Below are positions 17,892-26,621 of a stretch of DNA of 64,000 nt, piece after piece (positions within the stretch are counted from its first letter, which is position 1; each line of letters begins with the position of its first letter). The stretch covers positions 40,308 to 104,307 of the forward strand of contig NZ_QGHL01000009.1 of assembly GCF_003171715.1 (NCBI RefSeq). Direction: 5' to 3'. This DNA is from Novosphingobium meiothermophilum. GTDB lineage: Bacteria > Pseudomonadota > Alphaproteobacteria > Sphingomonadales > Sphingomonadaceae. A model generated the notes under the pieces. The model worked only from the letters and a program-made list of their open reading frames with translations, searched no databases and was not told where the DNA came from. The position numbers and the translations under genes were made by a program.

Positions 17892-19438
17892 CAGCCCAGC
17901 GCGTGGGTGCCAAGCACGATCGCGCCCCCGGCAAGGAACGTCAGCGCCCGGCCGATCAGGCCGGAGCCGCGGCGGCGCCGACGCTGCCACATGAGTTCGA
18001 CCCTGGGCAGCGGCGGGGCTTCCGGCGCGCCGCCCTTGGGCGGAAAGCGGTCCTCGATGCGGCGGATGAGGTCGGGGATGCGCAGCAGCGTCTGCGTGTC
18101 CTCGCGCAGCCGGTCGGCAATGGCGGCTTCGGGGCCAAGTTCATCGCGCACCCAGCCGCGCACGAAAGGCGCGGCGGTTTCCCACATGTTGATTTCAGGA
18201 TCGAGCTGCGTTGCGATGCCTTCGACCATGACCATGGTCTTTTGCAGCAGCAGGAGGTGGGGCTGGGTCTGCATGTCGAAATCGCGGGTGATGGCAAAAA
18301 GGCCATCCAGCATCTGCCCTACCGAGAGTTCGGACACCGGTTTGCCGCGCATCGGTTCGCCTACCGCGCGCAGGGCCGTGGCAAACTCGTCGACCGAATG
18401 ATAGCTTGGCACATATTGCGCCTCGAAATGGATTTCTGCCACGCGCCGGTAGTTGCCCGTCGTCAGTCCATAGAGGATTTCGGCCAGCCACTGGCGCGCA
18501 CGCCGGTCGATGCGACCCATGATGCCGAAATCGATGGCAACGATGGTGCCGTCGGCTTCGACGAAGAGGTTGCCCTGGTGCATGTCGGCATGGAAATAGC
18601 CGCCGCTGATCGCCTGGGTCAGGAAGGCGAGCACCAGCCGCCGTGCCAGTTCCTTGCGATCATGGCCTGCCGCATCGAGCGCGGCCACGTCGCTGATCTT
18701 CACGCCATCGATCCAGTCGAGCGTCATCACCCGCCCGTTGGTGCGGTCCCAGTCGATCGCGGGGATGCGGTATCCGGCATGGGCGCGCATCGTGTCGGCC
18801 AGTTCGGACGCGGACGCCGCCTCGCGGCGCAGATCAAGCTCGCGCACGGTCCAGCGCTTGAAGTTGGCAATGACCATGCGAGGGCGCAGGCGCGCAGCCT
18901 CGCCGCCGAAGGCTTCGAGATGGGCTGCGGCCCACTCATAGGTCTCGATGTCGCGCGCGAACTTTTCGCGCACGCCGGGGCGCAGCACCTTGACGGCAAC
19001 CTTGCGCCCGTCGCTCGTGACCGCGCGGTGCACCTGCGCCACCGAAGCCGCGCCCACCGGATCGGGATCGAACGCGGAAAACAGGCTTTCCAGCGGCTTT
19101 TCGAACGAACGCTGGATCTCTGACCGGATCAGCGCGAAATCAACCGGCGGCAGCTTGTCCTGAAGTTCAAGCAGGTTGTGCGCGGCTTCCTCGCCCACCA
19201 GATCGGGGCGCGTGGCCAATGTCTGGCCCAGCTTGATCGCGGCCGGCCCAATGGCGCGAAAGGCCCCGGCATAGTCGGGCGTTTTCGGCTGGATCGTGCC
19301 GAACCGCGCCACCCTGCACAGCGTGCGCACCGGCGCAGGGGTATTGGGATCGCCTTCGATCCCGCGCAGCGCGCCGTGGCGGGCAAGCGTCCGGCCCCAG
19401 CCCAGCAGGCGGCGGATATGCGTGGCAGGAAGGGTCAA
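17882..19438 (-). CDS. ubiB: Ubiquinone biosynthesis ATPase/kinase-like protein UbiB
   Basis: A 518-residue member of the ABC1/ADCK/UbiB family needed for coenzyme Q assembly at the inner membrane. Family marks seen are the KxGQ motif in AAIKLGQTLATRPDL, the Ala-rich loop GAASVAQVHRA, the invariant Lys in VAVKVLRPGV, and the catalytic-loop and metal motifs YFHADMHQGNLF and VAIDFGIMG. Two hydrophobic C-terminal helices (RALTFLAGGAIVLGTHALGW) anchor it. TTG at 19438 is chosen: GGAAGG lies 9 bp upstream and the start then sits 4 bp after ubiE. The family's older label as a hydroxylase is incorrect. Confidence 0.92.
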   Translation of the reverse strand: MTLPATHIRRLLGWGRTLARHGALRGIEGDPNTPAPVRTLCRVARFGTIQPKTPDYAGAFRAIGPAAIKLGQTLATRPDLVGEEAAHNLLELQDKLPPVDFALIRSEIQRSFEKPLESLFSAFDPDPVGAASVAQVHRAVTSDGRKVAVKVLRPGVREKFARDIETYEWAAAHLEAFGGEAARLRPRMVIANFKRWTVRELDLRREAASASELADTMRAHAGYRIPAIDWDRTNGRVMTLDWIDGVKISDVAALDAAGHDRKELARRLVLAFLTQAISGGYFHADMHQGNLFVEADGTIVAIDFGIMGRIDRRARQWLAEILYGLTTGNYRRVAEIHFEAQYVPSYHSVDEFATALRAVGEPMRGKPVSELSVGQMLDGLFAITRDFDMQTQPHLLLLQKTMVMVEGIATQLDPEINMWETAAPFVRGWVRDELGPEAAIADRLREDTQTLLRIPDLIRRIEDRFPPKGGAPEAPPLPRVELMWQRRRRRGSGLIGRALTFLAGGAIVLGTHALGWWG

Positions 19439-19442
19439 GCGA

Positions 19443-20204
19443 TCAGACCTTCCATCCCGAATGGATGGCCACCAGCCCGCCAAGGATCGGCTCGACCCGC
19501 GTGCGCCTGAAACCGGCGGCGCGGATCATGCCCTCGAACTCTGCCATGGGCGGAAAGCGGCGGATCGATTCGATCAGGTAGCGATAGGAATCGGCATCGC
19601 CCGCGATCATCTGGCCCAGCTTGGGCACGAGCCTGTGCGAATAGGCGTCGTAGATTTCGGAAAAGCCCGGCCACTGCGTGGTGGAAAACTCAAGGCAGAA
19701 GAACCGCCCGCCGAACTTCAGCACCCGGTGCGCCTCGGCCAGCGCGCGGTCGATGTGCGTCACGTTGCGAATGCCGAAGGCGATTGTGTAGGCATCGAAG
19801 CTGCGGTCAGCGAAGGTCAGTTCCTCGGCATTCTGGCGCGACCATTCAAGGCCCTCGATGCCGCGCTTTGCGGCGCGTTCGATGCCCACATCGAGCATGT
19901 CCTGATTGATGTCCGCGACAGTGATGTGCGCACCCGAAGGCGCCATGCGAAAGGCGATGTCGCCGGTGCCGCCTGCCATGTCGAGAATGGCCTCGCCCGG
20001 CTGCGGGCGCACGCGGCGCACGAACTTGTCCTTCCACAACCGGTGCATCCCCACCGACATGGCATCGTTCATCACGTCATACTTGCGCGCGACGTTCGAG
20101 AAGATCGCGCCGACGCGGTGTTCCTTCTCCGCGGCCGGGATGTCTTCGTAGCCGAAGGATGCCGTTTCTTGGGCGGTCTCGCGGGCGGTTTCAGGAGTCG
20201 TCAT
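19443..20204 (-). CDS. ubiE: Ubiquinone/menaquinone biosynthesis C-methyltransferase UbiE
   Basis: A 253-residue class I SAM methyltransferase that methylates the benzoquinol ring in ubiquinone synthesis. Seen: FSNVARKYDVMNDAMSVGMH near residue 36, the SAM-binding motif ILDMAGGTGDIAF, and FGIRNVTHIDRALAEAHRVL, all UbiE hallmarks. It heads an operon with ubiB and probably the acyltransferase, and is divergent from mutM with only 59 bp between the two start codons. Confidence 0.95.
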   Translation of the reverse strand: MTTPETARETAQETASFGYEDIPAAEKEHRVGAIFSNVARKYDVMNDAMSVGMHRLWKDKFVRRVRPQPGEAILDMAGGTGDIAFRMAPSGAHITVADINQDMLDVGIERAAKRGIEGLEWSRQNAEELTFADRSFDAYTIAFGIRNVTHIDRALAEAHRVLKFGGRFFCLEFSTTQWPGFSEIYDAYSHRLVPKLGQMIAGDADSYRYLIESIRRFPPMAEFEGMIRAAGFRRTRVEPILGGLVAIHSGWKV

Positions 20205-20263
20205 GGCTAGGGCCTTTAGTGGGGAATTGCCCGGACGGCAAAGCCTGATAGGGGAAAGCGATC

Positions 20264-21076
20264 ATGCCCGAACTTCCCGAAGTAGAAACCACCGTCCGTG
20301 GTCTTGCAACCGTGCTCGAAGGGCAGGTCATCGCCCGTGTGGCGGTGAACCGGCCCGATCTGCGCCGGCCCTTCCCGGCCGATCTGGCGCAGGCGCTTAT
20401 CGGCGCGCGGGTGACGGGCATGGGACGCAGGGCCAAGTATGGCCTCGTCCATACCGACCGGGCGCGCACGATGGTGTTTCATCTGGGCATGTCGGGGCGC
20501 TGGCGAATCGATCCTGAAGACATCGGCAAGCACGATCATCTCGTGCTGGAAACGGCGGGCGGGCGCGTGCTTGCGCTCAACGATGCGCGGCGCTTCGGCT
20601 CGGTCGATCTGGTCGTCAGCGATGCGCTGGACGCGTGGGGACCGTTCGCCGCGTTGGGGCCTGAGCCGCTGGGCGAGGGGTTGACGCCCAAGCACCTGCG
20701 CGCCGCGTTCAGGGACCGGGGCGCCGCGGTCAAGCTGTTGCTGCTCGATCAGCGCATCGTGGCGGGGCTGGGCAACATCTATGTCTGCGAGGCGCTGAAC
20801 CGCGCGGGCATCCACCCCGAACGCGCAGGCGGCAAGGTCTCGCGCGCCGCGCTCGAACGGCTGGTGCCCCTTATCCGCGAAGTGCTGGAAGAGGCCATCG
20901 CGGCGGGCGGATCAACCTTGCGCGATTATGTGCAGCCCGATGGCGAACTGGGCTATTTCGCCAAGGACTGGCGCGTTTACGGCCGCGAAGGCGATGCCTG
21001 CCCCTGCGGCGGCACGGTGCAGCGCATCGTGCAGGGCGGCAGGTCCACCTTCTTCTGCGCCCGCTGCCAGAAGTAG
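20264..21076 (+). CDS. mutM: Formamidopyrimidine-DNA glycosylase
   Basis: MutM (270 residues) removes 8-oxoguanine and formamidopyrimidines and nicks the resulting site. The N-terminus MPELPEVETT supplies the catalytic Pro and Glu; HLGMSGRW and GLGNIYVCEALNRAGIHPER are family motifs. The C-terminal zinc finger is GDACPCGGTV...GRSTFFCARCQK; the first pair is CxC rather than the textbook CxxC, a small departure from the usual finger spacing. Standard length; start is unambiguous. Confidence 0.96.
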   Translation: MPELPEVETTVRGLATVLEGQVIARVAVNRPDLRRPFPADLAQALIGARVTGMGRRAKYGLVHTDRARTMVFHLGMSGRWRIDPEDIGKHDHLVLETAGGRVLALNDARRFGSVDLVVSDALDAWGPFAALGPEPLGEGLTPKHLRAAFRDRGAAVKLLLLDQRIVAGLGNIYVCEALNRAGIHPERAGGKVSRAALERLVPLIREVLEEAIAAGGSTLRDYVQPDGELGYFAKDWRVYGREGDACPCGGTVQRIVQGGRSTFFCARCQK

Positions 21077-21232
21077 CGCAGGGCAACCGGCCGGTTCATG
21101 GCCGTGCGCGCCAACGTTGCACTACGTGACGATCGGCGCGCAAGGGATTGAGCGCGCCGCCGCCTTGGGGCAACAGGTGAGCAAAGGTCGCCCCGACGCG
21201 CAATGGGGGCGCGCAAACAGGAGAGTCCCGCA

Positions 21233-21613
21233 ATGTTCACGCACAGCTTTCTTGGCACCAACGACGTTGAAAAGTCGCGCAAGTTCTACACGGCGGTGAT
21301 GGAAACGCTCGGCCATACCACGGTCGTCCCCCTGCCGCACGGCACCGCGTTTCCTTCCGCCAGCGGTGCGCTGATCGTCGGGCGGCCCGCCAACGGCGAA
21401 CCCCATACCATTTCGAACGGGCATACGCTGGGCTTCAAGGCGGCGGATGCCTCGGTGGTCGATGCCTGGCATGCGGCAGGGCTTGCCAATGGCGGCACCT
21501 GCGAAGGCGCGCCCGGTGTCAGGGCCAATTCGCCGGGCCAGCAGTATGGCGCCTATCTGCGCGATCCCGATGGCAACAAGATCTGCGCCTTCGCACCCAA
21601 TCCGAACGCCTGA
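21233..21613 (+). CDS. VOC (glyoxalase/bleomycin-resistance) family protein
   Basis: A 126-residue single-module vicinal-oxygen-chelate protein: FTHSFLGTNDVEKSRKFYTA at the N-terminus, DPDGNKICAF at the C-terminus. Members bind a metal and catalyse diverse isomerisations or dioxygenations, or act as binding proteins. Substrate is unknown. ATG at 21233 follows CAGGAGAG 9 bp upstream. It is convergent with the ScfR-type regulator (3 bp between stops), so it probably belongs to no operon. Confidence 0.8.
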   Translation: MFTHSFLGTNDVEKSRKFYTAVMETLGHTTVVPLPHGTAFPSASGALIVGRPANGEPHTISNGHTLGFKAADASVVDAWHAAGLANGGTCEGAPGVRANSPGQQYGAYLRDPDGNKICAFAPNPNA

Positions 21614-21616
21614 CCG

Positions 21617-23026
21617 TCACAGGTTGGTGATGGCGTAGGGCACCAGATCGCGGGCGTGGGGATCAACCACGATCGCGCGGTCGCTGGGCGGAAAGGCGCG
21701 CTGGTCACACCGGTCGCGCGGGCAGATGCGGCAGGAAATGCCGATCCGCGCGACCGTTTCCGGGCGCGAGAGGTTGAGGCCGTCGGCATAGATGAACTCG
21801 TCCGCCAGTGCCGCCTCGCAGCCCAGCGCCACGGCATAGCGGCGCGGGCTGCGGTGGAAGCTGCCCGATGGTTTGACCAGTCCCTTGGCGATCGAGACAT
21901 AGCGCACTCCGTCGGGCATTTCGGCCGCCTGCACGTGGATGCGGTCGGGGATGGCCACGGCCTCGTGCACCACCCATAGCGGACAGGCCCCGCCAAAGCG
22001 GGCGAATTGCAGGCGCGTGGCGGAATGGCGCTTGGTGATGTTGCCCGCCATGTCCACCCGGCAGAAGAACATGGGAATGCCGCGCGCCTGCGGACGTTGC
22101 AGCGTGGACAGGCGGTGGCAGACCTGTTCGAAGCTGGAACCGAACAGCAGGCGCAACTGGTCGATATCGTGGCGCAGTTCGCGCGCGCGGGTGCGGAACC
22201 ATTCGTAGGGCATGATGAGCGCGCCCGCCGCATAGTTGCCAAGCCCCACGGTCAGGAGCTGGCGCGCGGCATCCGATTGCAGCCGGGCTTCCGCCACGAT
22301 CCCGGCAATTTCCTCGCGCAGGGCCTCGGCGGCAAGCTGGTAGGCCATCTGGAAGCGGGTGCTTTCCACCGGCTGGTTGGGATCGAGCGTCAGGCGGCGT
22401 TCGGCAGGATCGAAACGGCGCATGGCGCCGCCGCTGACCTGCTCCACCGCAATGCCCCGGCTTTCCAGCCAGAGCGCCATCTGGCCCATGGTGGGCGACA
22501 TGCCGGTGCCCGAAAGCCGCACGGCCAGCCGTTCGGCCGCGCGGTCGATCGCGTCGACATAGTTGTTGGCGTGGTGGAACCAGTCGCGCACTTCCTCCCA
22601 CGGCAGGCGGCCGCCAGAGATATTGTCCGATCCCAGGGCCTCGTCGATGATCTCAAGCCGCTGCACCGATCGGCGGTGCTGGTCCCACAGTCTGGCGAAA
22701 GCCTCGGCGAAGGCGGGATACTGTTCGGCCACCCGCTCCACCTGTTCGCCGGGCAGCATCGCCCCGATCAGGGGATCGGCCGCCGCATCGCGCAGCGCGG
22801 TGAGCACCGGCTCCACCCGGTCGGCGGCGAAATCCTGCCATTCCACGGGAAAGCTGTGCTGGAGCCGGTCGGTCAGCGCGGGGGTGAGCGGCCGTTCGTC
22901 GTTCTCGATCTGCGAGAGATACGATGCGCTGATACCCAGAATTGCGGCCATTTCGCCCTGCCGCAGCTTGCGCGCCCTGCGCAGCGCCCTGAGCTGTTCA
23001 CCCGCGAAGAGGCGGCGTCTGGCCAT
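21617..23026 (-). CDS. ScfR/PccR-type short-chain acyl-CoA-responsive regulator
   Basis: A 469-residue regulator with an N-terminal XRE helix-turn-helix (about 7-60: LRALRRARKLRQGEMAAILG, SASYLSQIENDERPL), a central IrrE/ImmA-like region (about 150-290; FQMAYQLAAEALREEI) lacking a clear HExxH, and a C-terminal Cys-containing domain (CRICPRDRCDQRAFPP). This architecture is that of ScfR regulators, of which Rhodobacter sphaeroides PccR controls propionyl-CoA carboxylase. It lies divergent to pccB with 285 bp between starts, and TTTGCAAA-type elements sit 17-47 bp before its ATG, so it likely controls the pcc operon and itself. Its effector would be a short acyl-CoA (inference from the family). 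Confidence 0.87.
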   Translation of the reverse strand: MARRRLFAGEQLRALRRARKLRQGEMAAILGISASYLSQIENDERPLTPALTDRLQHSFPVEWQDFAADRVEPVLTALRDAAADPLIGAMLPGEQVERVAEQYPAFAEAFARLWDQHRRSVQRLEIIDEALGSDNISGGRLPWEEVRDWFHHANNYVDAIDRAAERLAVRLSGTGMSPTMGQMALWLESRGIAVEQVSGGAMRRFDPAERRLTLDPNQPVESTRFQMAYQLAAEALREEIAGIVAEARLQSDAARQLLTVGLGNYAAGALIMPYEWFRTRARELRHDIDQLRLLFGSSFEQVCHRLSTLQRPQARGIPMFFCRVDMAGNITKRHSATRLQFARFGGACPLWVVHEAVAIPDRIHVQAAEMPDGVRYVSIAKGLVKPSGSFHRSPRRYAVALGCEAALADEFIYADGLNLSRPETVARIGISCRICPRDRCDQRAFPPSDRAIVVDPHARDLVPYAITNL

Positions 23027-23042
23027 GGCGGATCACCCGATT

Positions 23043-23073
23043 TTTGCAAAGTTCATCTTCGCAAGTTTGCAGA
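23043..23073. promoter_or_regulatory. Probable ScfR operator (TTTGCAAA elements)
   Basis: A perfect TTTGCAAA (23043-23050) is followed after 7 bp by TTCGCAAG (23058-23065) and directly by TTTGCAGA (23066-23073). PccR of Rhodobacter is reported to recognise paired TTTGCAAA elements; the spacing here is not the same as I recall for that protein. The site lies 17-47 bp before the ScfR start and about 240 bp before pccB. Confidence 0.65.
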
Positions 23074-23311
23074 ATAACAGTGGACTTGGCAAGCCGGGCG
23101 TTGCAAGCGCTAGGGCCTGTCCGCAGTTGAGCCCGACCCCTTCAGCGGGTGCAGGTGCGGGTCCGGCTTCGGCCTGGCGCTCCGGGGAGGGGGCGCGGGC
23201 CGGAGCCGGGCAACGGATCGGCGGAATACGGGCCAGCACGGTTCCGCATCAGCCGGTCAGAGGCCAGCCGATCAACAAGTCAACACCGTTCAAGCGAAAG
23301 GGTGCAAGCAA

Positions 23312-24838
23312 ATGTCCGCCAATATTGCCGAGATGGAAAAGCGCCGGGAAGCCGCGCGGCTGGGTGGCGGGCAGAAGCGCATCGATGCGCAGCACGCCAA
23401 GGGCAAGCTGACCGCGCGCGAACGCCTCGAAGTGCTCCTCGATGAAGGCAGCTTCGAGGAAGTGGACATGTATGTCGAGCACAACTGCGTCGACTTCGGC
23501 ATGCCCGAAACGGTCATTCCCGGTGATGGCGTGGTGACGGGATCGGGCACGATCAACGGCCGCCTCGTCTATGTGTTCAGCCAGGACTTCACCGTGTTCG
23601 GTGGCTCGCTTTCGGAACGCCACGCGCAGAAAATCTGCAAGATCATGGACATGGCCATGAAGGTCGGCGCGCCGGTGATCGGGCTTAACGATTCGGGCGG
23701 GGCGCGCATTCAGGAGGGCGTGGCATCACTGGGCGGCTATGCCGAAGTGTTCCAGCGCAATGTGCTGGCATCGGGCGTGGTGCCGCAGATTTCGCTCATC
23801 ATGGGGCCTTGCGCGGGCGGCGCGGTCTACAGCCCTGCGATGACCGACTTCATCTTCATGGTGAAGGACAGCTCCTACATGTTCGTGACCGGCCCGGACG
23901 TGGTCAAGACCGTCACCAACGAAGTCGTCACGCAGGAAGAGCTGGGCGGGGCGGTCACGCATACGACCAAGACTTCGGTTGCCGACCTTGCGCTGGAAAA
24001 CGACATCGAGGCGCTTCTCGCCGCGCGCGACTTCTTCGATTACCTGCCCCTGTCGAACCGGCAGGACGTGCCCGAACGGCCGACATCCGATCCTTACGAC
24101 CGGCTTGAGCCGAGCCTCGATACCATCGTTCCGGCCTCGGCCACGCAGCCCTATGATATGCACGAGGTCATCCGCAAGACGGTGGATGAGGGCGAGTTCT
24201 TCGAAATCCAGCCCAAGCACGCCGCCAACATCATCTGCGGTTTCGGCCGTATCGAAGGGCGCACCGTGGGCGTTGTGGCCAACCAGCCGATGGTGCTCGC
24301 GGGCGTGCTCGATATCAACTCCTCGAAGAAGGCCGCGCGCTTCGTGCGCTTCTGCGATGCCTTCAACATCCCGATCGTGACTTTCGTCGATGTTCCGGGC
24401 TTCCTTCCCGGCACCGCGCAGGAGCACAACGGCATCATCAAGCACGGCGCCAAGCTGCTCTTCGCCTATGCCGAGGCGACCGTGCCGAAGATCACCGTCA
24501 TCACCCGCAAGGCCTATGGCGGCGCTTATGACGTGATGGCATCCAAGCACCTGCGCGGCGATCTCAACTATGCCTGGCCCACTGCCGAAATCGCGGTGAT
24601 GGGCGCCAAGGGGGCGGTCGAGATCATTTTCCGCGGCCTTTCCGCCGAAGAGCAGGCGATCAAGACCAGAGAATACGAAGACCGCTTCGCCAATCCGTTC
24701 GTGGCGGCAAGCAAGGGCTTCGTCGACGAGGTGATCCACCCGCATTCCACCCGGCGCCGCGTGGCGCTGGGCCTCAGGAAGCTGCGGAACAAGGCCCTCG
24801 AGAACCCATGGAAGAAGCACGACAACATTCCGCTCTGA
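23312..24838 (+). CDS. pccB: Propionyl-CoA carboxylase beta (carboxyltransferase) subunit
   Basis: A 508-residue carboxyltransferase that moves CO2 from biotin to propionyl-CoA, giving (S)-methylmalonyl-CoA. Two crotonase-like halves are clear: [20 protein letters not shown] with [17 protein letters not shown] in the first, and [20 protein letters not shown] with [11 protein letters not shown] in the second. The sequence groups with PCC rather than acetyl-CoA carboxylase, and the rest of the pathway follows on the same strand, ending with pccA 5.3 kb away. First gene of the operon; transcription probably starts within the 285 bp gap shared with the ScfR regulator. Confidence 0.95.
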   Translation: MSANIAEMEKRREAARLGGGQKRIDAQHAKGKLTARERLEVLLDEGSFEEVDMYVEHNCVDFGMPETVIPGDGVVTGSGTINGRLVYVFSQDFTVFGGSLSERHAQKICKIMDMAMKVGAPVIGLNDSGGARIQEGVASLGGYAEVFQRNVLASGVVPQISLIMGPCAGGAVYSPAMTDFIFMVKDSSYMFVTGPDVVKTVTNEVVTQEELGGAVTHTTKTSVADLALENDIEALLAARDFFDYLPLSNRQDVPERPTSDPYDRLEPSLDTIVPASATQPYDMHEVIRKTVDEGEFFEIQPKHAANIICGFGRIEGRTVGVVANQPMVLAGVLDINSSKKAARFVRFCDAFNIPIVTFVDVPGFLPGTAQEHNGIIKHGAKLLFAYAEATVPKITVITRKAYGGAYDVMASKHLRGDLNYAWPTAEIAVMGAKGAVEIIFRGLSAEEQAIKTREYEDRFANPFVAASKGFVDEVIHPHSTRRRVALGLRKLRNKALENPWKKHDNIPL

Positions 24839-24867
24839 TTTGCTCCAGGACTTTGGAAAGACTGACA

Positions 24868-26046
24868 ATGACCGACATCTACATCGTCTCTGGCGCGCGC
24901 ACCGCCATTGGTTCCTTCGGCGGCAGCCTTGCCTCGCTGCGTCCGGCCGAAACCGGTGCCATCGTCATCAGGGAAGCCATCGCCCGCGCCGGAATCACCC
25001 CCGACAAGGTGCAGAACGTGGTGATCGGCACGGTCGTGCCCACGCAGCCGAAGGACGCCTACGTCAGCCGCGTGGCGGCGGTGAATGCCGGCATTCCGAT
25101 TGAAGCACCCGCGATGAACGTCAACCGCCTGTGCGGTTCGGGCCTGCAGGCGATCGTCTCGGCGGCGCAGGGCATTGCGCTGGGCGAACAGGACATCGCC
25201 ATCGGCGGCGGCGCTGAAAGCATGTCGAACGCCCCGCACATGGTGCTGACTGCGCGCAACGGGCAGAAGATGGGCGATCAGGTGCTGATGGACGCCATGC
25301 TTGGCGCGCTGCATGATCCGTTCGAGAATATCCACATGGGCGTCACGGCCGAAAACGTGGCCGAACAGTGCCAGATCAGCCGTGAAGATCAGGATGCGCT
25401 GGCCGTGGAAAGCCACAGGCGCGCAGCCGCCGCCATTGCGGGGGGATATTTCAAGGAACAGATCGTCCCGGTCGAGATCAGGACGCGCAAGGGCGTGGTC
25501 GTGTTCGACACCGACGAGCACGTGCGCGCCGATGCCTCGCTTGAGGCGATGGCGGGCCTGAAGCCCGTGTTCAAGAAGGATGGCACCGTCACGGCGGGCA
25601 ATGCTTCGGGAATCAACGACGGCGCAGCGGCGGTGGTCCTTGCCAGCGGCAAGGCGGTAGAAGAACACGGCCTGAAGCCGATGGCGAAGATCCTCGCCTG
25701 GGGCCACGCGGGCGTTGAGCCGAACGTCATGGGTCTTGGCCCGGTCAAGGCGGTGCCGGTGGCGCTGGCGCGTGCGGGCCTGACACTCGACCAGATCGAC
25801 GTGATCGAGAGCAACGAGGCATTCGCCGCGCAGGCGTGCGGCGTGGCCAAGTCGCTGGGCTTCGATCCGGCCAAGACCAACCCCAACGGTTCGGGCATCA
25901 GCCTTGGCCATCCCATCGGCGCGACCGGCGCGATCCTGACGATCAAGGCCATGTATGAACTGCACCGCACCGGCGGACGCTATGGCCTTATCACTATGTG
26001 CATCGGCGGTGGTCAGGGCATCGCCATGGTCATCGAAAGGGTCTGA
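24868..26046 (+). CDS. Acetyl-CoA C-acetyltransferase (thiolase)
   Basis: A 392-residue thiolase with Cys89 in NRLCGSGLQAI as nucleophile, His in GHPIGATGA and the second Cys in MCIGGGQGI. It interconverts two acetyl-CoA with acetoacetyl-CoA or cleaves longer 3-ketoacyl-CoAs. ATG at 24868 is 29 bp after pccB; earlier in-frame codons overlap pccB. In this operon it could release propionyl-CoA from odd-chain or branched 3-ketoacyl-CoA, or feed polyhydroxyalkanoate synthesis; no phaB or phaC is present. Confidence 0.9.
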   Translation: MTDIYIVSGARTAIGSFGGSLASLRPAETGAIVIREAIARAGITPDKVQNVVIGTVVPTQPKDAYVSRVAAVNAGIPIEAPAMNVNRLCGSGLQAIVSAAQGIALGEQDIAIGGGAESMSNAPHMVLTARNGQKMGDQVLMDAMLGALHDPFENIHMGVTAENVAEQCQISREDQDALAVESHRRAAAAIAGGYFKEQIVPVEIRTRKGVVVFDTDEHVRADASLEAMAGLKPVFKKDGTVTAGNASGINDGAAAVVLASGKAVEEHGLKPMAKILAWGHAGVEPNVMGLGPVKAVPVALARAGLTLDQIDVIESNEAFAAQACGVAKSLGFDPAKTNPNGSGISLGHPIGATGAILTIKAMYELHRTGGRYGLITMCIGGGQGIAMVIERV

Positions 26047-26049
26047 TCC

Positions 26050-26502
26050 ATGAAGCCCAAGATGCAATTAGGCCGCTTGAACCACGTCGGCGTTGCCACG
26101 CCCGACATTGACGCATCCATCGCGTTCTACCGCGACGTGATGGGGGCCACCGACATCACCGAGCCGTTCGTGCTGGAAAGCCAGCAGGTGCGGGTGTGCT
26201 TCGTCAACACGCCGGGCGAGAACGGGACCGCTGGCACGCAGATCGAGCTGATCCAGCCGACCAGCCCCGACAGTGCGGTGGGCAAGTGGCTCGCGGCCAA
26301 CCCGCTCGGCGGGCAGCACCATCTTTGCTACGAAGTGCCTGACATTCACGAGGCCAAGGCCTGGTTCGAGGGGCAGGGCAAGCGCGTGCTGGGCGAACCC
26401 CGCATCGGCGCGCACGGCACGCTGATCTTCTTTGTCCATCCCAAGGATATGGGCGGACAGCTGACCGAGATCATGGAGACGCCGAAGGGCGGGCACCACT
26501 GA
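26050..26502 (+). CDS. mce: Methylmalonyl-CoA epimerase
   Basis: A 150-residue VOC-fold epimerase that converts (S)- to (R)-methylmalonyl-CoA, the form used by the mutase. Seen: RLNHVGVATPDIDASIAFYR, ELIQPTSPDSAVGKWLA, and GGQHHLCYEVPDI, which carry the metal His/Gln/Glu ligands. It begins 3 bp after the thiolase stop and lies directly between carboxylase and mutase genes, which fixes its role. Confidence 0.95.
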   Translation: MKPKMQLGRLNHVGVATPDIDASIAFYRDVMGATDITEPFVLESQQVRVCFVNTPGENGTAGTQIELIQPTSPDSAVGKWLAANPLGGQHHLCYEVPDIHEAKAWFEGQGKRVLGEPRIGAHGTLIFFVHPKDMGGQLTEIMETPKGGHH

Positions 26503-26516
26503 GGTTGTGAGGGAAC

Positions 26517-26607
26517 CGTCACCCCGAACTTGTTTGAGGGGCCCTCGTGCGAACGGCACAGCGGTTCGAGTGGCAGAAATGGATGCTGAATCAGGTTCAG
26601 CATGACG
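26517..26607. repeat. Palindromic intergenic repeat (sphingomonad-type)
   Basis: A 91-bp element between mce and the mutase. The ends are imperfect inverted repeats: CGTCACCCCGAACTTGTTT at the left, and at the right the complement of CGTCATGCTGAACCTGATT (about 15 of 21 positions match). I recognise this end sequence as that of dispersed intergenic repeats common in Sphingomonadales. As RNA it would form a long stem inside the pcc operon transcript. Confidence 0.72.
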
Positions 26608-26621
26608 TGTGAGATGGCAAA

